A stretch of DNA of 64,000 nt from Alnus glutinosa (GCF_958979055.1 NC_084888.1:34095804-34159803), one strand, 5' to 3'; shown: positions 1 through 10,522, numbered from the stretch's first letter. Numbers and translations: made by a program. The notes: generated from the sequence alone by a model not told the origin.

Positions 1-12
1 TGCCACACGCTG

Positions 13-414
13 ATGTGTGGACGTCCAAAGAGAACACAACTGGTAGCAACAGTGACGGAGAACGACGGCGAACACCATGGAGAGGCGCGTGTCGTGCAAA
101 AGCTGGTGGAGAAGCATAGATCTAGCTTTGAAATTTTCAGCCCGAGAACCTTGCCAAACTTCGCAAGAGACACCGTAGAGGAAGAGATGGCCTGTGAGAT
201 TTGTGTTAAAGACAAGGAAAGCATAGAAAAATCTCCAAAAGAGGTGGATAGGACTAGAGAAAGCTCTAGCAAGATAGATACCTCAAAGGAGACGTTAGCA
301 TGGAGGGAAAGGGGGAGGAAAGAAGGGGAAAAGAGGGAGGAGGGGAAGGGAAGCACTTCCCTCCTCTCATGGCGTTTGGGCGTTAAGGTTGTTGCAGAGA
401 AGGGAGGTTTTTAG
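13..414 (+). other. unclassified open frame of 133 codons
   Basis: An open frame runs from an ATG near the window edge. It encodes a charged, low-complexity product rich in Glu, Lys and Arg, with a purine-rich stretch at 300-360. I recognise no domain. It may be the end of a transposon or a chance frame; the upstream context lies outside the window. AT-rich spacer with no coding signal follows to about 726. Confidence 0.15.
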
Positions 415-726
415 AGAGAAGTTATCTACAAATTCTTATTAAAATTAGGGTTGTTGAGATCCCAACCTTTCTCCTTTGGTATGTTATTATGTTAAATTAT
501 TAATTATTTTTAACGCTTAAATTAATAACAAATAATAAAGTTTAATATTAATTTTAACAATTTTTCTTACGGAGAGAAGTGTGGAGCTTCTTTCTTCTTA
601 CACAATTATTGAAATTTTCATATATAATTTCTTATGTCGATCTTTTCTACATAGTATATATAATTAATTTTAAATTAACATAAAATTAGCATTTATAATC
701 TAACAGTATCCTCAATTTGGACTTCA
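415..726. other. AT-rich spacer, nothing recognised
   Basis: The sequence is mostly A and T with short runs. I see no reading frame, repeat ends or splice-like structure. Confidence 0.5.
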
Positions 727-1255
727 TTTTTTTTTTTTTTTTTTTTTCTAATTGTATAAAGAAAATGATTACAAGAGATGATCCCTCCCAGTTATGATCC
801 AAAAGCGAGAAAAAGTAGACGATATTATAAATGAAAAAAGGGTAGGCTTCCCAACAATATTTAGCCCAAACCAAACTAAAACAATGCTAAAATAATTACA
901 AAATGTAAGAAATGTGTCAAACAAGTGACTCGGTCCTTTCAAAGGGCCGTACTTTCACTTAGAAACAACAACCACTCAAAGGCGGTTAAAGCAGTAGAAG
1001 CACCCTAATGGTCCAAATTTGGGACTGCAAAAAAGAGAGGCACCAATACAAATCCAGATACAAGAGTCTTCCTTAAAGGAAGATTAAAACCCAAGCAACA
1101 TAATAAAAAAGAAATAAATAAACAGCCAAAAAGTCTAAAAAACAACAACTCTAGCGTCCGACGGAGCGGATGGCAACAAGACACCCGACGCATGAAAGGC
1201 AGAATGAGGTGCGGCTGGTGGTGTCAAGGAGTTGAAACACCGAAGATGGCGGTAG
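727..1255 (-). mobile_element. probable LINE-type 3' tail, reverse strand
   Basis: A T-run at about 727-747 is a poly(A) tail when read on the minus strand. About 500 bp of non-coding sequence precede it, resembling a 5'-truncated retroposon 3' UTR. Spacer at about 1277-1330 matches spacer at 27829-27885, so the boundary with duplicated host spacer lies near 1255-1270. I did not find a clear target-site duplication. The class assignment is an inference. Confidence 0.35.
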
Positions 1256-2480
1256 AGTGACGCGTGAGAGAAAGACCATCATTTGATCCATCACAATAGA
1301 TAACACAAGTAGTACATCTTTAGAAAAGAAGCTTTTGAAAATGTAACTAATCCCTTGGTTAGCATTCTGGTACTTGTGATCACTTTTTATCTCTCTTCTT
1401 TTCTTTCCCTTTTTTTTTTTTCTTTTTTTTTTTCACTAAAAACCTTGAACAATTGACTTTTATACGTCAAGACTTTTCTTTTGGTTTCTTGGCAACCAAG
1501 CTACTTAGGAGGCTCGGGCAAATAACTTTTATGAAATTTTCGTAAAGAGACTTACTTTAATTTATAGAGAATCCTAGGAAATAGCTCTCGAAATGTCAAT
1601 TCCAACTAAGCTATATATGTTCATAGATTCTACTCCTAATCTTTTCTTTTTCAATATTTTTATTTTAGAGTATTATACATGCTCTCAAATATTTATTATT
1701 TGATGTCACAATAAAAATTATTATTAAATTAAATAATGAATAAAAATAAAAATAATATTTAATAATAATTTTTACCGTCACATTAATTAGTACTAAACAC
1801 TTAAAAATATGTATAGCATTTCCCTTTTTCTTTTACATTTATGTTGCCTTCTCTTTTCTTTTTCTCAGCATCTAGCTAACAATTTCATCCTAAAGCTTAG
1901 CTGCTAAGTCTTAAATTTCCTTGAAGAGCCATGCCACTTCGTGCTACCACTGAAAAGCAGAAGTTATTATGTATCTTTTTTTTTTTTTTTCTTAGCGCAT
2001 AAGTTATTATATATCATAATTTAATAATTGAACCTTATCATTTGTTTCAAACTCAGAAATTTGACTGGAATCAAATATGATAATGAAAATTCATAACTTT
2101 TCATTGAAAAACTACATTCAAGCAATTTCTAAAGAAAAGTAAGATGGAATCTTTTACTTATTGTACGTACATTAAGTAAAAGTAATTTCTAAAGAAAAGT
2201 ACGTAAGATGGAATCTTCATTGAAATACTACATTCAAGCAATTTGTACGTACAGTATACACAACTTCAAGCGTATATAATACATGGCGATCGAGAATCAT
2301 ATTACATGGGCTGATCATGGGCATTGCTAGAGTTATGTATTTAGGCGTATGCTAAAACTTTTTGTGCAGTTTTGTGAAAAATCATTCGGTGCTTCCTTTG
2401 CACTTCTTACCAATTGGAAAGGATGGCAAAGAGCACCCCCTAAAACTAATGTATTTTTCTGCATCCTTCCATAAGATCAT
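1256..2480. repeat. duplicated intergenic spacer upstream of DUF674 copy A
   Basis: AT-rich spacer whose pieces recur elsewhere in the window. About 1277-1330 matches 27829-27885. About 2250-2350 (landmarks acacaacttcaag, atttaggcgtatgct) recurs at 3965-4080 and 59225-59300. Sequence at 1640-1830 resembles 41640-41770, a small AT-rich repeat. No gene is visible. Confidence 0.5.
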
Positions 2481-2499
2481 CTTCACTACTATCAAAAAA

Positions 2500-3175
2500 A
2501 CTAATGTTCCGTTTGTTTAATTTCAACGTGAAATAGTTTTCGTCGTAAAATATTTTTAAGGAAGTCATTTTTCAGAGGAAAATATTTTCCGCCAAAAACA
2601 TTTTTCGGTGTTGGCGAATGACGAGTACAGAAAATCACAAATATTTTTGATGTTTTTATTCAATCATATTAATTAATATATGAAAATCAATTTTTATTTA
2701 TAACATAAAAATATTAATGTAAAACAATATTAAAAAAAAATTTAAAAAATTATTTTTAACTAAGATATACACATTGACTAACAATAATCATATATTTTCA
2801 AATTGGGAGAGCCATAAATAACATCCAACAATAAATTTAAATTATAGATAAAAGTTCAATTATAAATATTACTATTCAAGTTCAATCATAAATCACCAAC
2901 GGAAAAAATACCAGTGACGAGATTTCGTCACTGACCAGTAGGATTCCAGCTATTGTTGCCATATTCTGGCGATGAATGAAGGAATCCAGTCAATATTGCT
3001 GGAATCTAGGTTGGCTGCATTCCGGTGAGGTGGCCGGAATCTAACCATTTGTGCCGAATTTTGGCCAAAATGGCTGGGATCCAACCTTTCTGGCAGGATC
3101 TTGACCAGATGGCCGAGATCTGAACGTTCTGGCCAGCTTCCAACTAAACTAGCCGAAATTTGGCACAGTACCAAA
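2500..3175. repeat. dispersed repeat with degenerate GGCCGGAATCT-type units
   Basis: From about 2500 the text is typical of dispersed plant repeats. From about 2950 to 3170 short motifs such as ggccggaatct, gccgaattttggcc and ggctgggatccaac recur as degenerate direct units. The reverse-strand open frame across this stretch is explained by the repeat. The element class is unknown. Confidence 0.35.
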
Positions 3176-3179
3176 AAAA

Positions 3180-3510
3180 AGACTTGATCGTTAAGCCAGG
3201 ATTTTATTTTATTTTAGTTTATTTTCTTATTTACAACTATATAAGATTTTATTTTCTTCACTTATTAGGACTAGATTTACTTTATTTATTTCTTTTCTTT
3301 ACTGGGATTAGATTTACTATTATTACTAGGACTAGGTTTACTATTGCTCCTATGAATAGGTTTACTATTATTACTAGGATTAGGTTTATTTTCTTTACAA
3401 GTATTTATCTTTTATAAATAGGTTTACTTATTATGTAAAATTCAATTCATTGAATCATTATAAAATCAAATAATTCTCTCTTACATATTATACAAAATTT
3501 GATCATTTTT
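3180..3510 (+). mobile_element. LTR-like remnant
   Basis: A TATA-like tataaatagg at about 3412 is followed by an LTR-style leader and AT-rich sequence. Upstream are short tandem units built on aggtttactattattac. The arrangement resembles the promoter half of an old LTR. I cannot fix either end or see coding parts, so it is at most an eroded solo or partial LTR. Confidence 0.3.
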
Positions 3511-4111
3511 TTTCGCAAACTTGTTTTAATTTTTTTGGATAGAAAATAAAAACACTTCTCTTTACAAAATAAAAAACACTACTCTTTAATTAATTACCTT
3601 AAACTTCCACTACGTCAAGATCACATTCCCAGGTTGTGATTTGCAAAAGATTTACGATCATCTAATTTATTCACCATATAATTTTATACAGGTTGTTTCT
3701 TAATTTTCGATTACTTTTGTAGCTGTGAAGTACGAGCTCGTGCTTTTCCATCAAAAGTTAAATATTCGATCTCTTTTGCTCTTTTTCGTCTAAGCGCAAA
3801 GTAGTACTTTATGACATGTTATCTTCTCGTTTTTTTTTTTTTTTTTTTTTAATTTTTTCTTTTAAAATATTTTTTATTTTCCTCTTTTTCTTTTTTATGT
3901 TAGGTTTACCTTTTCTTTTATTTTGTCAATATCTAACAATTTCATCCTAAAGTCGTTTCAAGGTTATAGAATACACAACTTCAAGTGTACAATACATGGT
4001 GAGAATCATATTAGAAGGTGATCGTGGTATTTCATGTACATATATGGGCATAGAATTATGAATTTAGGCGCGTATGCTATTGAGACTTTCGTAATCCTAC
4101 AAGTATAGGTC
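3511..4111. other. spacer with T-run and conserved promoter-distal block
   Basis: There is no gene. A T/A-rich tract lies near 3830-3870. The block 3965-4105 is homologous to 59225-59315 upstream of the last DUF674 copy and partly to 2250-2350, which marks it as duplicated spacer belonging to the DUF674 unit. Confidence 0.5.
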
Positions 4112-4116
4112 ATGTC

Positions 4117-4634
4117 AGTGGTCAGAATCCGGCGCATGGCCTACACGCGCCAAATAGCCTATTGCTTTCTGTCGCGCGTGATGGTCACGCTCCATCATTT
4201 TTTGGCCGTGCTCGATGGGGATGGGGGCTACAGTGGCTGATCTACGGTTGGGGTGGTGATTGTGATGGCGCGTGTCATCCACGCATCGTCGTAGCTAACG
4301 GAGTCCGCCCCTGCCTTTCTGCCGGCAGCTTTGTGTTTTTGTTTTCTGTTGTGTATTTTTTTGTTTTCTCCCGTACAATTTGCCTGTGTACTACTCAGAT
4401 TTTATTGGAATTTGTGTTGGCTAGATGTTAGATCGGCCCTCTTTTATTTGAGAGTGAGCGTTAATGTAAAAGAAGCTCAACTATAATTCTAGTAAGGTTT
4501 GATGTCTATGCTAAGACAGCTATTTTTTAAGTCAGATCCTTCTGACTTAGAGTTTAAGGGGTTCTGTCCCATATTTCTTAAGATGTACTATTTGCAGCAT
4601 TTATAATAGCACATGCTATTTGTTCCAAAAAAAA
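4117..4634 (+). mobile_element. 5'-truncated poly(A) retroposon inserted in copy A spacer
   Basis: The paralogous spacer at 59300-59345 is continuous, whereas here about 518 bp intervene. The insert ends in an A-run at about 4626-4635. It is flanked by atgtc at 4112-4116 and 4635-4639, a short target-site duplication. The content is non-coding apart from an 89-codon frame of no recognisable family, as expected for a LINE 3' end. Poly(A) plus target duplication plus an empty site make retroposition likely; the LINE family is unknown. Confidence 0.55.
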
Positions 4635-4692
4635 ATGTCCATCACATTGTTAGACCCACACAATTTATAGGAATCCTTTTTCTTTTTCTTTT

Positions 4693-4733
<41 letters not shown>

Positions 4734-4796
4734 TTTTAAATTAATTTTGTTATGTAGACCTGAAAATTATAATGGGTAGTTTGTACTATTTGGGGC

Positions 4797-4898
4797 TGCC
4801 AATGGAAAGCATTAAGAAGGCACTTGCCAGAGCGAATTCTGTGTAGGACAAAAGACTTTAAAGCCAAGCCTATTGAGGGTGCGGGTTCTTGCCATACT
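4797..4898 (+). promoter_or_regulatory. conserved proximal promoter and leader of DUF674 copy A
   Basis: The stretch has a ccaatgg CCAAT-like box, the word cagagcgaatt and an A/T-rich gactttaaagcc. It is conserved at 59425-59515 before the last copy and in altered form at 19250-19360 before copy C. The conservation around the gene start argues for promoter function. In this copy it is now separated from the ATG by a Cassandra-type insertion. Confidence 0.45.
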
Positions 4899-4959
4899 AA
4901 ACCTGTAACGACCCACCCCCAATGATGCAATATTGTCCGCTTTTGGTTCCCCAAATCAA

Positions 4960-5041
4960 ACTTCCCAGGAGGTCACCCATCATGTGATTGCTCTCGTAGA
5001 AGCATGCTTAACTGCAGAGTTCTGATAGGTTCATAACCATC
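4960..5041 (-). promoter_or_regulatory. inverted second 5S-like segment
   Basis: Reverse complement of the 5S-like segment at 5291-5374, carried by the inverted left terminal repeat. The two Pol III-like internal promoters therefore diverge in strand and face each other across about 250 bp, just upstream of the copy A start codon. Confidence 0.7.
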
Positions 5042-5290
5042 ACGGCTTTAAAACGCGTTGTGTGGTATCAGAGCATGCCGCAACCATGGTGACCCCACCC
5101 ACAATATTGTCCAGAAATAAGCCATTGTCCAGCCTGAGATGGTGGGAGCGTGCACAAGCCCAATGAGGGACGCCAGCGGGGAAGCTGGGTCCAAAGAGGG
5201 GGTAATTGTGACGGCTCACATCGTCTGGGAATGAGGATGTGCTTATATGTATAAATGCACCATTTATGACACAACGCATTTTAAAGCCGT

Positions 5291-5374
5291 GATGGTCATG
5301 AACCTATCAGAACTCCGCAGTTAAGCATGCTTTTACGAGAGCAATCCCAGGATGGGTGACCTCCTGGAAAGTCT
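5291..5374 (+). promoter_or_regulatory. 5S rRNA-like segment in the Cassandra LTR
   Basis: Words matching plant 5S rRNA are present: atcagaactccgcagttaag, and later aggatgggtgacctcctgg. These cover the internal control region used by RNA polymerase III. In Cassandra elements this segment is known to be a Pol III-type promoter within the LTR. This is not a stand-alone 5S gene, because its ends are LTR sequence. Confidence 0.75.
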
Positions 5375-5471
5375 GGTTTGGGGAGCCAAAAGCGGACAAT
5401 ATTGTGTCATTGAGAGTGGGTCGTTACAAAACCCATTCGAAGATTCATCATCATCCACATACCTAGCTAAC

Positions 5472-6352
5472 ATGGCAACGACCAAAGTAAGCCTGAAGCT
5501 TATCATAGACAAGAAGGGCCGACGGGTGCTCTTTGCTGAAGCAGACAAAGAATTTGTTGATTTCCTTTATAGCATTTTCACTCTGCCGGTCGGAGCTGTC
5601 ACGAGTCTTCTGAAAGAGGGAGGCGGCATGGTAGGCAGCTTGCCAAGCCTTTACCAGAGCATTGAAAATCTGAGTGATACTCGCATATTCCAACTGGACA
5701 AAAACAAACGCTTCCTGTTGGAAGCCATGGTATTCATGCCTGGTGCTAAAGACCCTCTCCTATTGCCAAACGTTGGGTCAACGACAACATTCCGTCAATT
5801 TTATAGGTGTTGTGCGCTCTCCTACTCTAGTTGTAGCAATTACGTGGCTGATGACAATAGCACAGTTTGTCCAATGTGCAAGTCTAAGATGAACTATCTA
5901 GTAACATTCCTAGAGCCAACAAGCGCAATCGGGGAATCCTCCACTAGTGAGGAATATTACGTGAAACGGACGGCTACATACATGGTGATGGATGATATGG
6001 AGGTGAAGCCCTTGTCCTCCACCACTCTTGCCCCTCTGCTTACCAAGTTTAATGATACAAATGATATTGAGGAGAAAGTGGTCGATGTGGGCATGGATGA
6101 GGTGTGCCACTCATTACTCATTTACGTATTCATCGATCCCCTGCTTTCTGTGCGTCATAACTACCAAATGCTTATTTTTTTGTCATTACAAATTATGACT
6201 ATTTTGCTTCTTAATTTATCTGGTTTGATTCTACTCGCTAGGGTGTGAAATTGCTTCAAGCTTCTTTGCAATCAAAGACTGTTTTGACTGACGTCTTCCT
6301 TCCGGCAGAGATGATCACTAAAACTGATGAGGAGTCAATTATTAATGAATGA
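5472..6352 (+). CDS. DUF674 family protein, copy A (two exons)
   Basis: Exons 5472-6101 and 6242-6352, with a 140-bp GT-AG intron in phase 0, encode 246 residues. The start was chosen because MATTKVSLKL is shared by the other copies; an in-frame upstream ATG at 5352 lies inside the Cassandra insertion. Family features are visible: KVSLKLIIDKK near residues 5-15, FAEADKEFVDFL at 21-32, LPSLYQSIENLSD at 58-69, a Cys cluster (113, 114, 121, then Cys-Pro-x-Cys at 133-136) that could bind zinc, MVMDDMEVKP at 171-180, and the exon-2 motif LLQASLQSKTVLTDVFLP. DUF674 is plant-specific and of unknown biochemical role. The frame is intact. Expression may be altered by the element in its leader. Confidence 0.88.
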
Positions 6353-6720
6353 GAAGATCGATCAAGGGATTGGTTGTTGCGAAGGAATCACGAGATTATA
6401 GCAATTAAGGCAATGTTGAAAATCAGTGTGGTGTATTTCTATCTAGGTGCAAGAGCTCGGAAGCACTATATATATATAGTTGGTTTGGCAAATTAAAACT
6501 GTTTTCAAGAAAAAAATAGAAAACAATTTTCTTTGTTTTTAGTGTTCTTTTTAGTTGCAATCATGTTTCTCATTTTCTGTTCCATGTTAGTCAAATCTGG
6601 TACGGGGCAATTTGCTTCTTAGTTCTTATTTTGTATATGAAGCACCATTATATATTCTTTACCAAATTACGTACTAAGTAAACTTCCGCTAATTACAAAC
6701 TAATATTGCTGAAGATAATT
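6353..6720 (+). other. 3' flank of copy A
   Basis: Non-coding downstream sequence. About 6560-6745 (landmark cattttctgttcca) is closely matched at 60290-60475, inside the intron of the last DUF674 copy. It therefore marks the tail of an A-type unit and is probably 3' UTR or terminator sequence. No separate gene is seen. Confidence 0.5.
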
Positions 6721-7058
6721 TGTAGTATGGATGACTTCTGGCCCGGGCGGAATTAAGAATTTAAATTAAGTGAGGCCAAATTGTATTAAAAAAATTGAGG
6801 GGCCAAAATAAACGAAGAAAGATTAAAAATATATTTTTTATAACAAATTTAAATATAACAACTACTTATTTATTTATTTTTGGAGGGGGGGTCATCCCCT
6901 TAATTCTCAAGTGAGGCGTACGTTTGAGGTGTGTAACATAATTAGGAAAAATTGATTGGGCTGCTGAGACCAAACCTGACCTTATTTTTGCATGCCAACA
7001 TGACAATTGCCTCATGTTACTTCACTTGAATTACTATATATGTTTGCTTAATTTTTAT
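6721..7058. repeat. spacer with old GGGGCCA-type insertion
   Basis: Against the matching spacer at 60460-60490, this stretch has extra sequence with gaggggccaaa and a ggaggggggg run at about 6881-6890. It resembles the small hAT elements elsewhere in the window. After it, conserved spacer resumes (gagaccaaacctgacc, gccaacatgacaattgcc, also at 55275-55325 and 63740-63800). No gene. Confidence 0.35.
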
Positions 7059-7142
7059 GAAAAATGATAGATGCACAACACAGGTACAACAACTTCACAG
7101 CACCCCCTCACATGGGGGTGGGCCCCAGTGATTTGGGTCCAC
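7059..7142 (+). mobile_element. left half of a Mutator-like MITE
   Basis: The sequence matches the first part of the complete MITE at 14420-14561 (acaacac...tacaacaac, then ctcacatg-ggggtggg and gggtccac). It stops where the truncated gypsy element begins. The two share gggtccac at the join, so the junction may have formed by microhomology-mediated repair. Confidence 0.55.
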
Positions 7143-7346
7143 ATTCAGCTTATGGACAATGACCGAGGGATCATTCCCTGACATATCTTCATAGCTCCAG
7201 GCGAATACATCACTATTGCGCCTCAAGAATGCCACCAGATCTTCCTTCACAAGTTGGGGGAGTTGTAAGCCTATACGAACTTTCTTCCCCGGATCGCCTA
7301 TTTTGAACTCCTCCAAGCCTTCCACAGGCTCCTCCAACGGTGATTG

Positions 7347-7925
7347 CTATTTCCCGTCCTCCTTAGCTTTCTCACCCAGATTGTGCTGCCTCGGGGTGCT
7401 TTTCAGGGACAAGTTGTAACAACGTCTAGCTTCCTTCAGGTCTCCCTTGACCACTCCAACTCCTTCCTCTGTCGGGAACTTCATACTGAAATGTGGTGTT
7501 GAGGTCACAGCTTTTAAGTCGTTGAGAGCTGTCCTTCCGATAATGGCGTTATAGGCTGAAACTCTATCAACTATTAAGAATTTCACCATGATGACCTTTT
7601 GCTTCGGATAGGTCCCTGCCGTCACAGGGAGATCGATTGAACCGAGAGGCAGCACCTTCTCTCCAGCGAAACCTTGTAAGTGGCATGAGAACGGGACCAC
7701 TTTCTCCCGTGGGACTCCCATGTAGTCAAAGGCTGACTTAAACAGAATATCGGCCGAGCTCCCTATGTCAACAAGGATCTGCCGAGTTTGATAATTTGCT
7801 ATTGTTAGGGTGACTACAAGGGCGTCTGTGTGCGGAAGTGAGACTCCAGCATAATCATCGTCCGAGAACCCTAGAATCAGAGGGTTATATTTTTGAGACT
7901 TGGGGGGCTTTTGGACCGAATACAC
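7347..7925 (-). CDS. gypsy aspartic protease region
   Basis: The segment ILVDIGSSADILFKSAFDYM has the layout of the retropepsin active-site strand and flap region used in plant gypsy elements. It is followed by AYNAIIGRTALNDLKAV, the usual downstream retropepsin motif. A short frame at 7095-7337 carries the linker and the beginning of reverse transcriptase, ending at the truncation. Confidence 0.75.
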   Translation of the reverse strand: MYSVQKPPKSQKYNPLILGFSDDDYAGVSLPHTDALVVTLTIANYQTRQILVDIGSSADILFKSAFDYMGVPREKVVPFSCHLQGFAGEKVLPLGSIDLPVTAGTYPKQKVIMVKFLIVDRVSAYNAIIGRTALNDLKAVTSTPHFSMKFPTEEGVGVVKGDLKEARRCYNLSLKSTPRQHNLGEKAKEDGK

Positions 7926-8224
7926 TTGAAATCATCCAGCTGCCTGGCATATGCCTTCCGAGCCGAATTGGACTCTCCTCCTCCTTCAAACCCTCCCGAG
8001 ATGGTGTGAATGATGGGAAGGTTGCCTTGCTGCTCCACCCGAGCTCTACTCTTGTTTCTTTCCCTTCTTTCTTCCCCTCGAGGCCGAGGTGCTGGTTCTC
8101 TGCTTCTTCCTCTTCTCTCTTCTCGCCTCGGTTGATAGTTGCTCCTTTCATTCCGATCTTCTTCTCTTCTAGGCCACGGATATTGGTCCCGCTCCTGTTG
8201 GTTTCTCTCGTTAACGAGAAATCA

Positions 8225-9413
8225 GACTAACTTCCAATTTTCGATGAACTTCTCAATCAATTGTCTCAGTGATACACACTGCTCGGTCAGGTGACCATAT
8301 GAATTATGGAAGGCACAGTATTTGTGAGCCAAATGTGGAGGCGGATCTCCTTGAATGGGCCTCGGCCTCTGGTAATTCGGATCTTTTTTGAGTTCCATAA
8401 GCACCTCGGTGAGAGAGGCATTTAATGGAGTCCACTTGTAATCTCCGAAATTCTTTTTGGCCTTCTTGTACTCCCCGGGACCGGCATCCTTTATGGCCTC
8501 GGGATTCTTCTTTCTCTTGGGTTTCTTGGTGGAAGGCTGTTGTTGCTGCTGAGAATTGCCGAGAAGGGCTCGGAGTGTTTCCTCCTGATTAATGTGCCTG
8601 TCCATCTTCACCATAAAAGTATGGAGATCCTTCGGTGGTTTCAACGCCAGGTCAGTCATCAACGGTCCGTCTTTCTTCAATCCTTGGAAAATCGCGCCGT
8701 AAATGAAGTCGTCTGGCGCACTTTCTGTTTCCAACTTTTCCTGGTTGAATCTCCATAGATAATATTTCAAAGATTCGTTTGGTCCCTGTTGTACAGAGAG
8801 TAGATACCCTCTGGGTTTCCTTCTAGCCCTCCCGGACACAAACTGGGCCAGGAACTTCCTTCCAAGGGTGTCGAAATTATCAATTGACCTTGGGGGAAGG
8901 TTTCTGAGCCAGTCTCGGGCCTTTCCTGACAAGGTGAGGGGAAAAGCTCGGCACGCCACAGCGTCAGGTGTCTTGTGCAAGGACACGTGAGATCGAAAAT
9001 TATCCAAATGCTCCACTGGATCTTCACTACCTGAAAAAAGAGAGATTTTGGGTACCTTAAACCTTTCGGGCAGGTCGAAGTTGGATACTTCTTCGGTAAA
9101 TATAGATTCCTTATGCTGGAAGAGGTTATCCACAAGAGTCTTTCCCGTCACGCTTCTGATCCATAGTTCTCGATAGTGCATCATACTTCGCGTCCAGGTC
9201 CAGGACCATCTGCTGCAGCCTTTTTTTAGCATCCGTTGGTAGGGGTGGAACCGGGTTAATGGGCTCCACACGGTCCTCGGTCCGTGGCTCGCCTCTTTCC
9301 CCTGACCCTTCCGGGTTTCCATTAGGATTTGTTCCTTCAACCGCATTGTGATTCAATGGTGTTGGAGTCTGAGCAACTATCAGCAAAGCATTCTGAGCCT
9401 GCAAGTCCTCCAC
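8225..9413 (-). CDS. gypsy gag-like region
   Basis: The capsid-type retrotransposon gag domain is recognisable from the motifs VPKISLFSGSEDPVEHLDNF, AFPLTLSGKARDWLRNLP and FLAQFVSGRARRKP. A basic Lys-rich linker and a CAFHNSYGHLTEQC-type nucleic-acid-binding segment follow toward the C-terminus. It would form the particle shell in a living relative. Here it belongs to a truncated fossil element. Confidence 0.8.
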
Positions 9414-9608
9414 ATTCTTCTGCGCTTAAGCCAACTGTTGGCTCAGCTAGGTTATTCTGGCCTCTGGACCGGCAGACTCTACTTCTCCGCGGACATCATC
9501 TCAACCTAGATTAGAGTGTCGCGCTTCTTCTTGGGTTTCGTCTTGAATCGGATTAGAAAGTCTCGTAGTCACCATCACTAATTTATTTTTCGTAAGAACA
9601 ACTCTTCA

Positions 9609-9627
9609 TTCCCACAGACGGCGCCAA
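9609..9627 (-). other. primer-binding site of the gypsy element
   Basis: Read on the minus strand this is ttggcgccgtctgtgggaa, two bases inside the LTR. Its first bases fit the 3' end of an aspartate-type tRNA. A minus-strand ATG follows at 9575-9573. Confidence 0.65.
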
Positions 9628-9629
9628 AC

Positions 9630-10522
9630 TGTTGGTACAGTTTTCAGTATGGTGACGTGTCGCCTGGTGATTCGCTGCCTCCCTCAACCGTACTACCTCG
9701 ATCCCTGCAAAATAACAAACGACTAGTCGGGGGTGCCAACTACGCCCACTCCGATGCCTAAGTCAGTTCAAATCAATTTCTTGGAGAGTATCTGTAATCT
9801 CAAAAGCTCAGAGAATATATATCGTCTTTAATACCTGGCGTAGTGGTCTTATTTATAGGCTTGTAGTTGCAGTTCTACTGGGATTCTTGAAGCCCAGTTG
9901 ATCTAGGAGTTTGAGTCCTGGTCTGCTCGAATCTTAACCTTATCTTCAGGAAATTTGAATAAGGCTACAGAGTTCAAATTGGATAGCACTCATGCCTCTT
10001 CAATCTTAATTCCACGTTATTAGTAGTCATATCCCGTTGATTATGGGATAGAGGCTTATCCCTGGTCTTCCGAAATACTGGCCTTATCTCACTCTAAGCC
10101 AATTGTAGTATACTTTGACCAACCCCCCGAGGTGATAATATCCGAGACATGTTCGCTTCGATCGGACAAGGAGATCTCGGAATATTATCGCACCGTAGCA
10201 GGGTTGTGGAAAGTCTGAGGTGTTACCATACCTAGGCAATCTTTTTATACCGGGTTGTGATGAAAACTTCCTGGACGGTATCGTAGCTTCTGTCAATCCT
10301 CCGAGGCATAAATATCCGAGATATGTTCGCTCCGATCGGACTAGGAGATCTCGGGATATTTCTTACCATTACTGAGTTCAATAGGACCGAGGTGTCATCA
10401 TACCTAGACGATCTTCTTCTACTGGGTCGTAACAAATGTCCGAGATGTAACTCCGAGATGTAACACCGAGATGTTTCAAGATTAGGATCCACGTGTCATC
10501 GAGGTTAATTTTATCCCCAACA
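9630..10522 (-). repeat. 5' LTR of the gypsy element
   Basis: The 893-bp block starts tgttggtacag and ends ccccaaca on the + strand, giving TG...CA ends on either strand. It is bounded inside by the primer-binding site. It contains several tccgaga-type direct words (10140-10200, 10310-10370). Confidence 0.75.

Larger units (their letters stand above)
4904..5428 (+). mobile_element. Cassandra-type TRIM with one terminal repeat inverted
   Basis: The 525-bp element has a perfect 5-bp target duplication (aaacc, 4899-4903 and 5429-5433). The uninterrupted site is visible in the paralogous leader near 59520. On the right is a 222-bp LTR (5207-5428) starting tgtgacggctcac and ending gggtcgttaca. 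A polypurine tract precedes it (about 5191-5206), and a methionine-tRNA primer site tggtatcagagc lies at 5063-5074. The left end (4904-5062) is not a direct LTR but the reverse complement of the LTR's last 158 or so bases, so both element ends read tgtaacgaccc inward. LTR-embedded 5S-like sequence is the hallmark of Cassandra. No coding capacity is seen or expected. Confidence 0.85.
7136..10522 (-). mobile_element. truncated Ty3/gypsy retrotransposon
   Basis: Reverse-strand element with one 893-bp LTR (9630-10522, termini TGTTGG/CCAACA), a primer-binding site, gag, protease and the very start of reverse transcriptase. Everything downstream, including the other LTR, is missing. The cut end joins a half MITE at about 7136-7142. 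The coding part is broken into about three separate frames. Age cannot be taken from LTR divergence because only one LTR remains. Its leader closely resembles that of the LARD at 28729. Confidence 0.85.

Noticed and set aside
3160-3417. A small hydrophobic protein of 85 codons
   Set aside because: Low-complexity T-rich repeat units in an LTR-like remnant; no homologous frame was seen elsewhere in the window.
5040-5279. Overlapping small reverse-strand proteins of 79 and 68 codons
   Set aside because: They fall wholly within the non-coding Cassandra element.
5291-5374. A 5S rRNA gene
   Set aside because: The 5S-like sequence is incomplete and is embedded in an LTR with TG...CA ends and a target duplication. 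It is the 5S segment of a Cassandra-type element.
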